Part shown: positions 25,514 through 35,544 of the stretch, in pieces
Numbering within the stretch: the first letter of the stretch is position 1
Layout: every line of letters starts with the position of its first letter
DNA from: Algimonas porphyrae
Lineage (GTDB): Bacteria > Pseudomonadota > Alphaproteobacteria > Caulobacterales > Maricaulaceae
DNA: 64,000 bases
NCBI RefSeq assembly: GCF_041429795.1
Contig: NZ_CP163424.1
Span: 2,234,001 to 2,298,000, forward strand
Reading direction: 5' to 3'
The notes under the pieces: generated by a model
The model's input: only the letters and a program-made list of their open reading frames with translations
The model's database searches: none
Told to the model about the DNA's origin: nothing
Program-made: the position numbers and the translations under genes

Positions 25514-26150
25514 TCACAGCATCCGTTTCGGGCAGGACATGGTCTTCCGCAAACGCAAGCGCTTCCCATTCCTGGAAATGTTCGTCGCTCATCAGTTCTG
25601 AAATATAGGTGTCAGACCGGCGCGTGCGCGGCAAGCCATAGCTTTCGAAACGGGTTGCAACGGGCGTGTAGAAGGCATCTGCGATCGACCAGTCATTGAA
25701 CAGATAGGGCCCGTCATGGCGCGAGAGTAGGTCATCCCACATGTCGACGATGAAGGCGGCATCTTTCAGACAGGATTTGGGCATTGGCCCATCCGTGCGG
25801 CGTTTCAGATTCATCGGCGCTTCCCGGCGTAGCGCTTCGAACCCTTCATGCATCATCTGCGTGACCCGGCGCGCTTCCGACTTGTCCGCTTCGTCCTTGG
25901 GCCAGAGATTTGGCACCATCTTGGCGCAGAATTCCGCAATGGCGAGACTGTCGGGAATTCGCTCGCCATTGACATCCAGCACGGGCACGGTGCCTGCCGG
26001 ACTGATCTCGAGCAGACGTTGCTTAAAGCCCGGCACGTCCAGATCGACCATTTCGGTCGTGAACGGCACCTCCATCTTGCGCAGGATCAGCCAGGGCCGC
26101 AGCGACCAGCTGGAGTAATTATAGTTTCCGATGAAAAGCCGCAGCGACAT
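25506..26150 (-). CDS. Glutathione S-transferase family protein
   Basis: 214 aa. Thioredoxin-like N-domain beginning LRLFIGNYNYSSWSLRPWL, where a Ser (SSWS) is the likely glutathione-activating residue, with AGTVPVLDVNG (cis-Pro) and DSLAIAEF (glutathione gamma-Glu contact). The all-helical C-domain follows (about 85-200). It resembles zeta/beta-like or YfcF-type GSTs; the substrate cannot be told. Sits between cca and apt, overlapping apt. Confidence 0.88.
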   Translation of the reverse strand: MSLRLFIGNYNYSSWSLRPWLILRKMEVPFTTEMVDLDVPGFKQRLLEISPAGTVPVLDVNGERIPDSLAIAEFCAKMVPNLWPKDEADKSEARRVTQMMHEGFEALRREAPMNLKRRTDGPMPKSCLKDAAFIVDMWDDLLSRHDGPYLFNDWSIADAFYTPVATRFESYGLPRTRRSDTYISELMSDEHFQEWEALAFAEDHVLPETDAVNA

Positions 26151-26166
26151 GTCAATATCTCACCAA

Positions 26167-27408
26167 TCAGTATCCAAGAAGTTTGAGCGCTGCGAGGAGT
26201 TGGGGCTTCTCCGTCGAAAAACCGGAGCGGATCCACAGCGCCTCAAGCGCGCTCAGCGCTTTTCCCAGTTCCGGCCCCTTCGGAACCCCCGCCTTCATCA
26301 GGTCGGCCCCGCGTATAGGGAATGTCGGCGGGGTCCAGCCCAGCGCCAGATCAGCCAGCGTCATCCAGTGCGAGGATTCGATCGGATCGCGCGCCCCTGC
26401 CGCCCGCAATCTCGCCCGGTCCAGTATGACTTGCTGACCGGCGCGGTAAATAGCCTGCATCCGGGCCCGTTCAGCCATATCGCAAGACAGGCTTTCCGAA
26501 TCCGACGCCCACGCCTTGAGTCGCCCGGATTCACGGTTCGACATTTTCATTCGCTTGGCAAGCAAGGTCGCGGGTAGCGGTTCCCGCCCCATCATCGCCA
26601 TCAGCCGCAAGAGAGGATCAGGTGCAATCTGTTCGCGCGCTTCCAGGGCGACGAGGCGGTCCAGACCGTCGACATTGCTGGCTTCGGGCAGGACTGTGTC
26701 GAGCAGCTCCTGCTGCAGCATGATCCGCACGGACCGCACGGGATTGGGTGCCGAAAGCAGTTTCTTCAGTTCGGACCAGACCCGCTCGGCCGACAGGGTT
26801 TTCAGGCCGCCGCGATTGTCCCGACACGCCGTCAGGGCCGCCTTTGCAATTTTGGCATCCTGTCCGTACCAGGCCATGAAACGGAACAGGCGCAAGATGC
26901 GCAGATAGTCTTCCTGGACGCGGTCCTGCGCTTCACCGACGAACCGGAAGCGCCGCGCGGCAATATCGTCGAGTCCCTGTCCGGTCGGGTCGAATATCTC
27001 CCCGTCAGCCGAGGCGTAGAGCGCATTGACGGTGAAGTCGCGGCGTTGCGCATCCTCGGCCCAATCCTGCGTATAGGCAATCACGGCGCGGCGACCATCC
27101 GTCTCCACATCGCGGCGTAATGTTGTGATTTCATAAGGTTTTCCACCAACGACAGCCGTCAGCGTACCATGCGCGATCCCGGTCGGGACGGTTTTGATCC
27201 GGGCCGATTTCAGCGCCTCGGCGACGGCGTTTGGCTCCATCTGCGTCGCCATGTCGATGTCGGACACTGCGACGCCCCAGAGGGCGTTGCGAACGCAGCC
27301 GCCGACATAGCGCGTCGAGCCTTCAGGCAGCGCCGCCATGACCGCGTTGGCACCCAGGTCACGCAGGAAGGACAATGATCGAGTTGGCTGTGACATGGCC
27401 CCGCTCAT
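26167..27408 (-). CDS. cca: CCA tRNA nucleotidyltransferase / polynucleotide adenylyltransferase family
   Basis: 413 aa, class II nucleotidyltransferase. Head: STRYVGGCVRNALWG then VSDIDMATQM (the D-x-D metal pair) and TGIAHGTLTAV. The RRDFTVNALYASADG and YLRILRLFRFMAWYG motifs follow, then the helical neck and body. It repairs or adds 3'-CCA on tRNAs. All three tRNA genes in this window already encode CCA, so the role here is probably repair. ATG at 27408 or 27396. The neighbouring nudix gene ends 36 nt upstream of it. Confidence 0.93.
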   Translation of the reverse strand: MSGAMSQPTRSLSFLRDLGANAVMAALPEGSTRYVGGCVRNALWGVAVSDIDMATQMEPNAVAEALKSARIKTVPTGIAHGTLTAVVGGKPYEITTLRRDVETDGRRAVIAYTQDWAEDAQRRDFTVNALYASADGEIFDPTGQGLDDIAARRFRFVGEAQDRVQEDYLRILRLFRFMAWYGQDAKIAKAALTACRDNRGGLKTLSAERVWSELKKLLSAPNPVRSVRIMLQQELLDTVLPEASNVDGLDRLVALEAREQIAPDPLLRLMAMMGREPLPATLLAKRMKMSNRESGRLKAWASDSESLSCDMAERARMQAIYRAGQQVILDRARLRAAGARDPIESSHWMTLADLALGWTPPTFPIRGADLMKAGVPKGPELGKALSALEALWIRSGFSTEKPQLLAALKLLGY

Positions 27409-27444
27409 AGTGTCGCCTGTGAAGGCGGCAAGCCCCGAGCCGGT

Positions 27445-28053
27445 TTATGTGACATCGGCATCGGCATCATGGAAAGCGCGCTTCCAAACCCGACGGGTCA
27501 TACCTGCCGTCATACCCCAGATATTGCGCACAACCCCGTCATCGCCCGCATAAGGCATGTAATAGACCGTGATCGATCGCTCCTCAAAGGTAACCTGTTT
27601 GGCAATATGGTTGGACGGGTCCATCAGGAAATGAAGCGGCACTTCGAAAACCTCCGCAACCTCGTGCGCATCGATGGTCATAACCGCATCCGGGTCGACG
27701 ATTCCGGCAAAGGGCGTCACGCGAAAATGTCCGGCGGCATCGAATGATGGCAGGCGCCCGATAATCTCGATCGCCTCGGCGCCTAGCCCGATTTCCTCCT
27801 CCGTTTCCCTCAGCGCGGCTTCCAGAACGGTCTCGCCGACTTCCGCTTTCCCGCCCGGGAAACTGATCTGCCCCGCATGGTTGGGCATGGTTTCGGGCCG
27901 CTGCGTATAGATCAGATGCCAGCCGGACGGACGCTTGACGAAGGGCAGCAGTACAGCCGCAACTCGCTGCGTCTCGCGGGTGATCGCGTCCGATCCGTCC
28001 GCAATGATGACAGGTAGGAATGCGCGCCGCAGTCTTTGCTCGTCCGCGTCCAT
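27445..28053 (-). CDS. Nudix hydrolase, CoA pyrophosphatase type
   Basis: 202 aa. The CoA-pyrophosphatase signature TMPNHAGQISFPGGK directly precedes a full Nudix box (GGKAEVGETVLEAALRETEE, then EIGL: G-x5-E-x7-R-E-U-x-E-E-x-G-U). Family members hydrolyse CoA to 3',5'-ADP and 4'-phosphopantetheine. The C-terminal part with VRNIWGMTAGM is also conserved. It starts immediately after the DUF1285 stop (adjacent bases), so both are co-translated. Confidence 0.92.
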   Translation of the reverse strand: MDADEQRLRRAFLPVIIADGSDAITRETQRVAAVLLPFVKRPSGWHLIYTQRPETMPNHAGQISFPGGKAEVGETVLEAALRETEEEIGLGAEAIEIIGRLPSFDAAGHFRVTPFAGIVDPDAVMTIDAHEVAEVFEVPLHFLMDPSNHIAKQVTFEERSITVYYMPYAGDDGVVRNIWGMTAGMTRRVWKRAFHDADADVT

Positions 28054-28692
28054 CTAGACTGAATGCGCCCCTTCCGGGCCCAGCGGAAAGAAGTGCCCGC
28101 CAGCCCAGACGCCCAGCGCGCCGTCATGTTCGACCGCCAGATTGACCAGCTCGTAAAAGACCGACCGGTTGATCGCGGCTTCCAGCCGTCCGCGCACCAG
28201 AACGTAAGGGTCAGGTTCCATCGTGTCCGGATCAGTCTCGACCCGGATCGGATGGTCTGGTCCGGCTTCGACCGTTTCGTCCAGATTGGTCAGGAAGAAC
28301 AGGCGTTGCTCGGTCCCCTCGCCCTTGGCATCGACCCGAATTGCCATGAAAGGGGCACGTTCGACCTGAACGCCCAACTTCTCGACCGGGGTGACAAGAT
28401 AGGTGCGCCCATCCGCATCTTTCCGCAAGACCGAGGCAAACAGTGCGATCAGACCCTTGCGGGTGATGCGCGATCCTTCATGCCACCATGACCCGTCCGC
28501 CTTGATGACCAGATCCATCTCGCCGCAATAGTCGGGGTTCCACTGCTCGACAGGCCGCTCACCATCAGACGTATCGGCCAGTGCGTCCATCAGATCCTGA
28601 AGAGAAAACCCTGCACTTGGATCAGCATTATCAGGATTATCACTGGCATGTGATCCGGGCTTACCGCCATTTAACGTGTTTTCGATGGTCAT
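28054..28692 (-). CDS. DUF1285 domain protein
   Basis: 212 aa. After a disordered acidic N-terminus of about 45 residues come the DUF1285 hallmarks: VEQWNPDYCGEMDLVIKADG, SWWHEGSRITRKGLIALFAS, VLRKDADGRTYLVTPVEKLG, PFMAIRV and FYELVNLAVEHDG with GVWAGGHFFPLG. Cytosolic, function unknown; bacterial structures show two similar beta-rich subdomains. First gene of the leftward DUF1285-nudix-cca-GST-apt series, divergent from moxR across 78 nt. Confidence 0.93.
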   Translation of the reverse strand: MTIENTLNGGKPGSHASDNPDNADPSAGFSLQDLMDALADTSDGERPVEQWNPDYCGEMDLVIKADGSWWHEGSRITRKGLIALFASVLRKDADGRTYLVTPVEKLGVQVERAPFMAIRVDAKGEGTEQRLFFLTNLDETVEAGPDHPIRVETDPDTMEPDPYVLVRGRLEAAINRSVFYELVNLAVEHDGALGVWAGGHFFPLGPEGAHSV

Positions 28693-28770
28693 GACCCTTT
28701 CCCGGCGGCACCCGCCTCGCTAGTCCCTATGTGGTTACTCTACGCACAGACTCAATATTGGACGCATCTT

Positions 28771-29775
28771 ATGGGCCAAATGCTCGACACGAAAGTTGAT
28801 CCCGCCACGGAAAAAGCCGCAGAGGTCGCTGTGGAGATGCTGGCCAAGGCCCGCAGCCATATTGGCGAAGTCGTCTATGGCCAGGACCATGTCGTCAATC
28901 TTTCGCTCGCTGCCATTCTCTCCGGCGGACATGCTTTGCTGGTCGGCGTGCCGGGCCTCGCCAAGACGCTGCTGGTCGAAACGCTGGGCACAGTGCTGGG
29001 ACTGAAAGATGCGCGGATCCAGTTTACACCCGACCTGATGCCGGCCGATATTCTCGGGTCCGAAGTGCTGGATCAGGACGAAGACGGCAAACGCGTCTTC
29101 CGCTTCATCAAGGGCCCGGTGTTCACCCAGTTGCTCATGGCTGACGAGATCAACCGTGCCAGCCCGCGCACCCAGTCGGCTCTATTGCAGGCCATGCAGG
29201 AGAGATCGGTCACGATCGCGGGTAAACCCCACGCGCTTCCAAAACCTTTTCATGTTCTCGCGACACAGAACCCGATCGAACAGGAAGGAACCTACCCCCT
29301 GCCCGAAGCGCAGCTTGATCGCTTTCTGTTTCAGATCGATGTCGGCTTTCCGGAACTGGCGACCGAGCGTGACATTCTGATATCGACGACTGGCGCGACT
29401 TTGCCGACGGCGAAAAAGGCGATGACGGCCAAGTCCCTGGTGGACATGCAGACGCTGGTTCGCAAGCTGCCCGTCGGCGACAGCGTGCTGAACGCCATTC
29501 TGTCGCTGGTTCGCAATGCCCGCCCGGATCAGTCCGAGATCGACTCCATTCGCAAGACTGTCGCCTGGGGCCCCGGCCCGCGGGCCGGACAAGCGCTGAT
29601 GCTCGCAACCCGGGCCAAGGCACTGATCGAGGGCCGGGTGGCTCCATCGGTCGATGATGTCATTGCACTTGCCGGACCCGTTCTGCGTCACCGCATGGCG
29701 CTGAGCTTCGCGGCCCGTGCTGAAGGCGCAACCATCGATGCCACGATCGACCAGCTCAAGGCGCACATCCGCTAG
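28771..29775 (+). CDS. MoxR family AAA+ ATPase
   Basis: 334 aa from ATG at 28771. Walker A GVPGLAKTLLVETL, Walker B LLMADEINRASPRTQSALLQ, sensor-1 HVLATQNPIEQEGTYPLPEA and arginine finger LDRFLFQI. MoxR ATPases work as chaperones for VWA-domain proteins, here presumably the product of 33391-35487. First gene of a MoxR-DUF58-BatA/DUF4159-VWA module. No strong Shine-Dalgarno is visible; the leaderless-like ATG follows TTGGACGCATCTT. Confidence 0.94.
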   Translation: MGQMLDTKVDPATEKAAEVAVEMLAKARSHIGEVVYGQDHVVNLSLAAILSGGHALLVGVPGLAKTLLVETLGTVLGLKDARIQFTPDLMPADILGSEVLDQDEDGKRVFRFIKGPVFTQLLMADEINRASPRTQSALLQAMQERSVTIAGKPHALPKPFHVLATQNPIEQEGTYPLPEAQLDRFLFQIDVGFPELATERDILISTTGATLPTAKKAMTAKSLVDMQTLVRKLPVGDSVLNAILSLVRNARPDQSEIDSIRKTVAWGPGPRAGQALMLATRAKALIEGRVAPSVDDVIALAGPVLRHRMALSFAARAEGATIDATIDQLKAHIR

Positions 29776-29784
29776 GAGCCCTGC

Positions 29785-30663
29785 ATGCCGGTCCAGACCA
29801 CCGCTCAGACACTCAGACAGGATGCGGACGCGCTGGCTGCCGGTTATCCGGCACTGCTGGCCGAAGCGGATCGCGTGGCGGCTCTGGTCGCTGCCGGAGT
29901 GCATGGGCGTCGCCGCGCCGGACAGGGCGAGACATTTTGGCAATACCGGCCCTACGACCCCTCCGACTCCGCCAACCGCATCGATTGGCGCCGCTCGGCT
30001 CGCAGTGACGCCGTCTTCGTCCGTGACACGGAATGGGAAGCGGCCAACTCGCTCTATATCTGGCGGGACGGCGGACCGGGCATGGACTGGCGCTCGTCAA
30101 AATCCCTGCCGACCAAGAAGGACCGGGCCAGCGTGCTCACCCTCGCCATTGCCAGCCTGCTGACTCGCGCCGGGGAACGGATCGCCATATTGGGCGAGAG
30201 CGAACGGCCCCGCTCGGGCCGGGTCGGTTATGAACGTCTGGCTCAGCGACTGGCGCTGTCCGAAGGCGCGCAGGATCGCCTAAACGGCAAGCTCCCGGCC
30301 CATGCCAAATTGCTTCTGGCGAGTGACTTTCTGACAGACCCGGACGGCTGGCCGCAACGGCTGGCCGCCTTGGCCGCACGGCCCGCATCCGGCATCATTC
30401 TGCATATTATCGACCCGGCGGAGGAGAGCTTTCCGTTCAAGGGTCGTATCGAATTTGCAACACCCGGCGGCTGGATGTCCCCTTATCTGCTGGGGCGGGC
30501 AGAACGAGCACGTGAGGATTACCGTCGGAAGTTCGAGGCGCACAGCGAACGGCTGACAGTCACTGCCCGGCAGCTGGGGTTCACCTTGATCCGGCACCGC
30601 ACCGATCAACCACCGGGTCCGACCCTGACCGCGCTCTATCAGGCGTTTGAGAGATCGAGCTGA
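29785..30663 (+). CDS. DUF58 domain protein
   Basis: 292 aa, ATG preceded by TAGGAG, 9 nt after moxR. The DUF58 core has GRRRAGQGETFWQYRPYDPS, DSANRIDWRRSARSDAVFVR and DTEWEAANSLYIWRDGGPGM; a VWA-like fold follows to the end. The N-terminal DUF58 membrane hairpin seen in some members is absent, so this is the soluble form. Such proteins accompany MoxR in nearly all MoxR operons; biochemical function unknown. Confidence 0.92.
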   Translation: MPVQTTAQTLRQDADALAAGYPALLAEADRVAALVAAGVHGRRRAGQGETFWQYRPYDPSDSANRIDWRRSARSDAVFVRDTEWEAANSLYIWRDGGPGMDWRSSKSLPTKKDRASVLTLAIASLLTRAGERIAILGESERPRSGRVGYERLAQRLALSEGAQDRLNGKLPAHAKLLLASDFLTDPDGWPQRLAALAARPASGIILHIIDPAEESFPFKGRIEFATPGGWMSPYLLGRAERAREDYRRKFEAHSERLTVTARQLGFTLIRHRTDQPPGPTLTALYQAFERSS

Positions 30664-33389
30664 TGGGCTCGCTGACCCTTCTGGCACCGCTGACGCTGCT
30701 GGGCCTGCTGGCCTTGCCGCTGGTCTGGTGGATCCTGAAGATCAGCCCGCCGGCACCCAAGCGCCGCCTGTTCCCGCCTCTGGCCATTCTCAAAGGGGTC
30801 GAGACGGAGGAGGAAACCCCCAATGCGACCCCGCTATGGCTTCTGATTTACCGCCTGTTCATGGCCGCGCTCGCCGTTTTCGCCCTCAGCCTGCCGCTGT
30901 TTCAGCGCGACGAGGCCGACACGTCCAGCGCGCTCAGCCTGATCATAGACGACGGACCTGCCGCAGCCCCTGTGTGGGACGCCATCACCGATGAAGCCCG
31001 TCGCCGTCTGCGTGAAGCCCAGCGAGCCAATCGCGATGTCATTCTGGTTCTAGGCGACGATCCAGCATTCGACCCCATTCCCGCCTCGGAAGCCCTGCAG
31101 CAGCTCAGGTCAGCCACGCCGAAGCTCGTGCAAGCCGTTCCGGACCTGTCGGACCTGCCCGCAGACAGAGCGACAATCTTTCTGTCGTCCGGCGTGAGTT
31201 TCGGTGATGACGTGGCTATGCTCGACGATCTGCGGGCGCGCAATGCCACGATCGTCAGACCGGAGCCGAGCGCCACTGTCATCGTCCCGGGCGATGTCCG
31301 TGAAACCGCCGATGGATTCGAGACGGACTGGTTTAGCGCTCACGGTGCGCGTGCCGTCCAGATCGAGGCGCTATCCGCGCGCGGCGATGTTCTGGCAGTC
31401 ACCCCAATACAGTTCGGGCCGACGGATAGTCTGGCGACAGGGTCGATCTCCCTGCCACCACAGCTCCGCTCGCGCGTCACTCGCCTGCGCATTGCAGGGA
31501 TGCGGGCCGGGGCCTCGACCAAATTGCTGGATGACAGTTTCGGGCGACCGCTCGTCGGTGTTCTGGCGCCGCCGTCGGGCACGTCGAGCCCGCTCCTGTC
31601 CGAGGAATTCTATGCCGAACAGGCGCTGCAACCGTTCGCCGATCTGTTCATCGGCAATGTCGATGATGTCCTGTCGCTTAATCCGTCCGTCCTCGTCATG
31701 CCCGACAGCATGAGCTCGGATGCACAAGCAATCACTGATTATGTCGAAACGGGCGGCGTTCTGATCCGCTTTGCCGGGCCGCAACTGGCCGGGGCAGGCG
31801 CACAGGATACCCTGGTTCCGGTTGAACTGCGCAGCGGCGGCCGATCTATCGGCGGCGCTCTAGCGTGGGAAACACCGCAGAGCCTGGCCCCATTCTCAGC
31901 TGAATCCCCCTTTGTCGGTCTGTCCATTCCTGACGAGGTCACCGTTTCGCGGCAGGTCATGGCGCGACCCGGCGCTGAAACGGACGCCCGAACATGGGCG
32001 CGGCTTCAGGACGGCGCACCTGTCGTGACCTCGACGGTCCGCGGCGAAGGCCGGATCATTCTGTTTCACGTCACGGCAGGACCGGAATGGTCAAACCTTG
32101 CAATTTCAGGGCTTTATGTAGATATGCTGAAGCGTATTCTGCCCCTCGCCAAATCTCGCCGTCCCGTCGTCACGAGCGAGGGCGGGGATTGGACGCTGGA
32201 CCGGCTGCTCGGCCCTTTCGGGGAATTGCGGCCCGCACCACCTCAACCCATTATCCTGCTGGACCGCGTTTGGGATGATCCATCCGGCAGCGATCTGCGC
32301 GGTGCGCTTCCAGGCTATTATCGCTCTGGAACCCGCCAGCGCGCCGTCCCAACCCTGACGGACCCCAAGAGCCTGAGACCCGTCCCGACGCAGGGATTGA
32401 GCGTGGCCAGCATGGATGGGCAGGACCCGCGCTCACTGGCTGGCTGGCTGCTGGGACTGGCGATCCTGATGTTGGCACTCGATGTCCTTCTGTCCGCCGT
32501 CCTGTCCGGGCGTTTGCGACGGCTGACACCTGTCGCGGCGGTCGCTCTGGCCATGGTCCTGATAACGGGGTCGCCGCAGACGGCCACGGCCAATGACCGC
32601 ATTGCCGAAGCCGCCTTGGGCCTGCACCTCGCCTATATAGAAACGGGGGACGCCCGCATCGACGAGATGAGCCAGGTCGCCATGGAATCGCTCAGCACGC
32701 AGTTGACGGCGCGGACCACGATCGAACCGGTCGGCGTGCATGCGGTCAGCGCCAGCAGCGAAGGGCTGGAAATGTACCCGTTCCTGTACTGGCCCATCCG
32801 CAACGATACGCCCGCCCCTACCGAGACGGAACGTCTCGCCCTGAACGATTATATTGCGGCAGGCGGGACACTGGTTCTCGACACGGCTGACGAAGCCGAA
32901 CGCTCATTCCGCGCCGGGGCCCCGCATCCGGGGCTGGCGCGCGTCACGGACGGCTTGACGATCGGGCGTCTCGAACCCGTCCCGAGCGATCATGTGCTGA
33001 CCAAATCATTCTATCTGTTGCAGGTCTTTCCCGGGCGCTGGGCCAATGGGCCCGTCTATGTCGAGGCCGGGGGCGCAACGCAGGGCGGACGCGACGGCGT
33101 CAGCTCCGTCATCATCGGGTCGAACGACTGGGCCGCAGGATGGGCGATCGATGCCGAGACGGGCACGCTGGTCGATCTGGCCAATGATATTCCGCGCCAG
33201 CGCGAAATGGCGGTTCGCTTCGGGGTCAACATCGCCATGTATGCCCTGTCCGGCAATTATAAGGCCGACCAGGTCCACGCTGCCGAACTGATCCGGCGTC
33301 TGGGCGATGCCAATGCCGGTGATGGCTCCGGCACGGACAGTCTCGACAGCATTCAGGACCTGCTCGATCAAGCGCGGGAGCCGCGCTGA
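30663..33389 (+). CDS. BatA-type N-terminal membrane / DUF4159 C-terminal protein
   Basis: 908 aa, overlapping the DUF58 stop by 1 nt. N-terminus: two membrane helices (about 6-27 and 60-80) around the BatA motif KRRLFPPLAILKGVETEEE. Middle: a large extracytoplasmic region with an atypical VWA-like stretch and a glutamine-amidotransferase-like domain (VLVMPDSMSSDAQAITDYVE, GGVLIRFAGPQLAG). A further membrane segment lies near 600-650. The C-terminal 210 residues are DUF4159 (YPFLYWPIRNDTPAPTETER, GGTLVLDTADEAERSF, WAAGWAIDAETGTLVDL). Periplasm-facing inner-membrane protein, conserved with MoxR in alphaproteobacteria; function unknown. Confidence 0.9.
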   Translation: MGSLTLLAPLTLLGLLALPLVWWILKISPPAPKRRLFPPLAILKGVETEEETPNATPLWLLIYRLFMAALAVFALSLPLFQRDEADTSSALSLIIDDGPAAAPVWDAITDEARRRLREAQRANRDVILVLGDDPAFDPIPASEALQQLRSATPKLVQAVPDLSDLPADRATIFLSSGVSFGDDVAMLDDLRARNATIVRPEPSATVIVPGDVRETADGFETDWFSAHGARAVQIEALSARGDVLAVTPIQFGPTDSLATGSISLPPQLRSRVTRLRIAGMRAGASTKLLDDSFGRPLVGVLAPPSGTSSPLLSEEFYAEQALQPFADLFIGNVDDVLSLNPSVLVMPDSMSSDAQAITDYVETGGVLIRFAGPQLAGAGAQDTLVPVELRSGGRSIGGALAWETPQSLAPFSAESPFVGLSIPDEVTVSRQVMARPGAETDARTWARLQDGAPVVTSTVRGEGRIILFHVTAGPEWSNLAISGLYVDMLKRILPLAKSRRPVVTSEGGDWTLDRLLGPFGELRPAPPQPIILLDRVWDDPSGSDLRGALPGYYRSGTRQRAVPTLTDPKSLRPVPTQGLSVASMDGQDPRSLAGWLLGLAILMLALDVLLSAVLSGRLRRLTPVAAVALAMVLITGSPQTATANDRIAEAALGLHLAYIETGDARIDEMSQVAMESLSTQLTARTTIEPVGVHAVSASSEGLEMYPFLYWPIRNDTPAPTETERLALNDYIAAGGTLVLDTADEAERSFRAGAPHPGLARVTDGLTIGRLEPVPSDHVLTKSFYLLQVFPGRWANGPVYVEAGGATQGGRDGVSSVIIGSNDWAAGWAIDAETGTLVDLANDIPRQREMAVRFGVNIAMYALSGNYKADQVHAAELIRRLGDANAGDGSGTDSLDSIQDLLDQAREPR

Positions 33390-33390
33390 C

Positions 33391-35487
33391 ATGCTGGAAA
33401 ACTGGCTCTCATCCATCGCGTTCGATCCGCTGCTGCCCTGGCTTTGGGTTGCTGTCCTGATCGGCCTCGCCATGATGGCAGCGCTGTTTTCGGACTATTC
33501 GCGTCTGGGGTCAGGATTTCAGCGCCTGCTGGCCGCGCTGTTTCTGGGTCTCGCGCTGTCCGGTCCGCAGCTGGTCAGCGAAGACCGTCGCCCCCTGCCA
33601 GACACTGTCCTGATCCTGAAGGATCAGTCGGAGTCGATGCAGGTAGGCACACGGGCCGGAGTCGCGGATGCCGCCGAAGTCGCCCTGCGCGACGCGTTGA
33701 GCGCGCAAGGCCCGATCGATATCGTCACGGTTGGCGTTCCGCCGGACCCGGACGGGACACGCCTGGCCCGCGCCATGAGTGATGCGCTGGCCTCCGTCCC
33801 TACTGGGCGGCTCGGCGGCGTCATCGCCCTGACAGACGGGCAGACGCATGATGTGACCGAGGCAACGGCGGATACGCTACCCGATGGCATTCCGTTTCAC
33901 GCCCTCATCATTGGCGATCCGCAGGCGCGGGACCGCCGTATCTCCGCCGTGACTGCGCCGAAATTCGGCGTTGTCGGCGAGATGGCGGAGTTCGAGCTTC
34001 GTGTCGACGATCCGGGCTTTGAAGGCGAACGCGCATCCATCGAGGTCAAGCTGAACGGCGAAACCAAGGCGCGCTTCCCGATCACAATCGGCCAGACCCT
34101 CTCGATCCCGCTCGAAATCGAACGGCGCGGACGCAACACGGTTGAGATGGTCGTCGTGCCTGCCGATGGCGGGGAGCTGACCCTGAACAACAACCTCTAT
34201 ATCGCTGAAATATCAGGAATTCGTGACCGGATGCGGGTCCTGTTGATCACGGGTGAGCCGCATAATGGCGGACGGGCCTGGCGCAATCTTCTTAAGTCCG
34301 ACCCAGCTATCGATCTGGTTCAGTTCACCATTCTGACGCAGCCGCGGGTCAAGAACACCAATGCAGCAGACCGCGAATTGTCGCTGATCCAGTTCCCCCG
34401 CCGGCAGCTGTTCGAAGAACGTCTAGGTGATTTCGACCTGATCATTTTCGATCAGTATCGCCGTCGCAGCATACCGACACGCTCCGGTCTGGCGCAGCCG
34501 ACCATCCCGCCGCGCTTTTTCTCCAATATCGCCCGCTATGTCGAAGATGGCGGCGCCCTGTTGCTGGCGACAGGACCCGCCTTCCCGTCCGCAGACAGCC
34601 TGTTCCTGACACCGCTTGTCAGCGTCTTGCCGACGCGACCCACCGGCGAAACGCTGACCGATCCGTTCCGCCCCGAATTGAACGATAAAGGGCGTCTGCA
34701 TCCGATCACGCGCTCTTTCGCTGGACGTCAGGACCAGAGCTGGGGTCAGTGGTACCGGGCGATCGGTAACGATCCGCTGTCTGGCAATGTGCTGATGGAA
34801 GGCCCGGACGGCACGCCGCTATTTGTCATCGACCGGGTCGCCGATGGCCGCGTTGCCATGATCATGAGCGATCAGGCCTGGCTCTGGGCCAAGGGTCATG
34901 ATGGCGGCGGGCCTTATCGCGAGATGTTCCGCCGGACCGCGCACTGGCTGCTCGGCGAACCGGATCTGGATGCAGAAACGCTGAGCGCGCGCGCCGAAAA
35001 TGGACAGTTGCTGGTCGAGCGGCGGACACTGGACCGGGCCCCGGAGACGGCGCAGATCACGCTTCCCGACGGGCGCTCGCAAAGCATTGCCATGACCGAA
35101 ACCGCGCCTGGCTACTATACTGGCACGACACCCGTCGACGGACTCGGCGCCTACCGCCTCAATCACGGCGATCTGACGACCATCGCTGCGGTCGGCATGC
35201 TCAACCCGGTCGAATTTTCCGAACTGCTGCCGACCATGGACCGCCTCGCCCCGTTATCGGAGCAGACGGGCGGTGCGACCCGACCGATCGAACTCGACGC
35301 CGGAAACCTGCCCGATATAAGGGTTCAGACTTCAGGCGCGATGCAGGGAGGAAGCTGGATCGGCGTGCGGGACAATGATGCCTATACAGTGACACGTTCG
35401 AACCGGCGGCCTCTCGCCCCGCCGCTCGTCTTTTTCCTCGCCTTCTTCGCCGCCCTGGCCTGGGGCTGGATGCGCGAGGCGCGCTGA
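33391..35487 (+). CDS. Membrane-anchored VWA-like protein of the MoxR module
   Basis: 698 aa from ATG at 33391, 1 nt after the previous stop. Two N-terminal helices (about 12-32 and 42-60), then a VWA domain with MIDAS residues LILKDQSESMQVG (D-x-S-x-S) and GVIALTDGQTHD (distal Asp). A beta-sandwich stretch (about 180-270) and an amidotransferase-like domain (RVLLITGEPHNGGRAW, DFDLIIFDQYRRRS, YVEDGGALLLATGPAF) follow. A final helix (PPLVFFLAFFAALAWGWM) ends in a short basic tail. Probable client of the MoxR ATPase. No identifiable catalytic residues in the amidotransferase-like region. Confidence 0.88.
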   Translation: MLENWLSSIAFDPLLPWLWVAVLIGLAMMAALFSDYSRLGSGFQRLLAALFLGLALSGPQLVSEDRRPLPDTVLILKDQSESMQVGTRAGVADAAEVALRDALSAQGPIDIVTVGVPPDPDGTRLARAMSDALASVPTGRLGGVIALTDGQTHDVTEATADTLPDGIPFHALIIGDPQARDRRISAVTAPKFGVVGEMAEFELRVDDPGFEGERASIEVKLNGETKARFPITIGQTLSIPLEIERRGRNTVEMVVVPADGGELTLNNNLYIAEISGIRDRMRVLLITGEPHNGGRAWRNLLKSDPAIDLVQFTILTQPRVKNTNAADRELSLIQFPRRQLFEERLGDFDLIIFDQYRRRSIPTRSGLAQPTIPPRFFSNIARYVEDGGALLLATGPAFPSADSLFLTPLVSVLPTRPTGETLTDPFRPELNDKGRLHPITRSFAGRQDQSWGQWYRAIGNDPLSGNVLMEGPDGTPLFVIDRVADGRVAMIMSDQAWLWAKGHDGGGPYREMFRRTAHWLLGEPDLDAETLSARAENGQLLVERRTLDRAPETAQITLPDGRSQSIAMTETAPGYYTGTTPVDGLGAYRLNHGDLTTIAAVGMLNPVEFSELLPTMDRLAPLSEQTGGATRPIELDAGNLPDIRVQTSGAMQGGSWIGVRDNDAYTVTRSNRRPLAPPLVFFLAFFAALAWGWMREAR

Positions 35488-35544
35488 GGGATTAAGCTCT
35501 GGTTCAGGCCCGCCCTGTAGATCTGTTTCGCAACACAGGGGAAG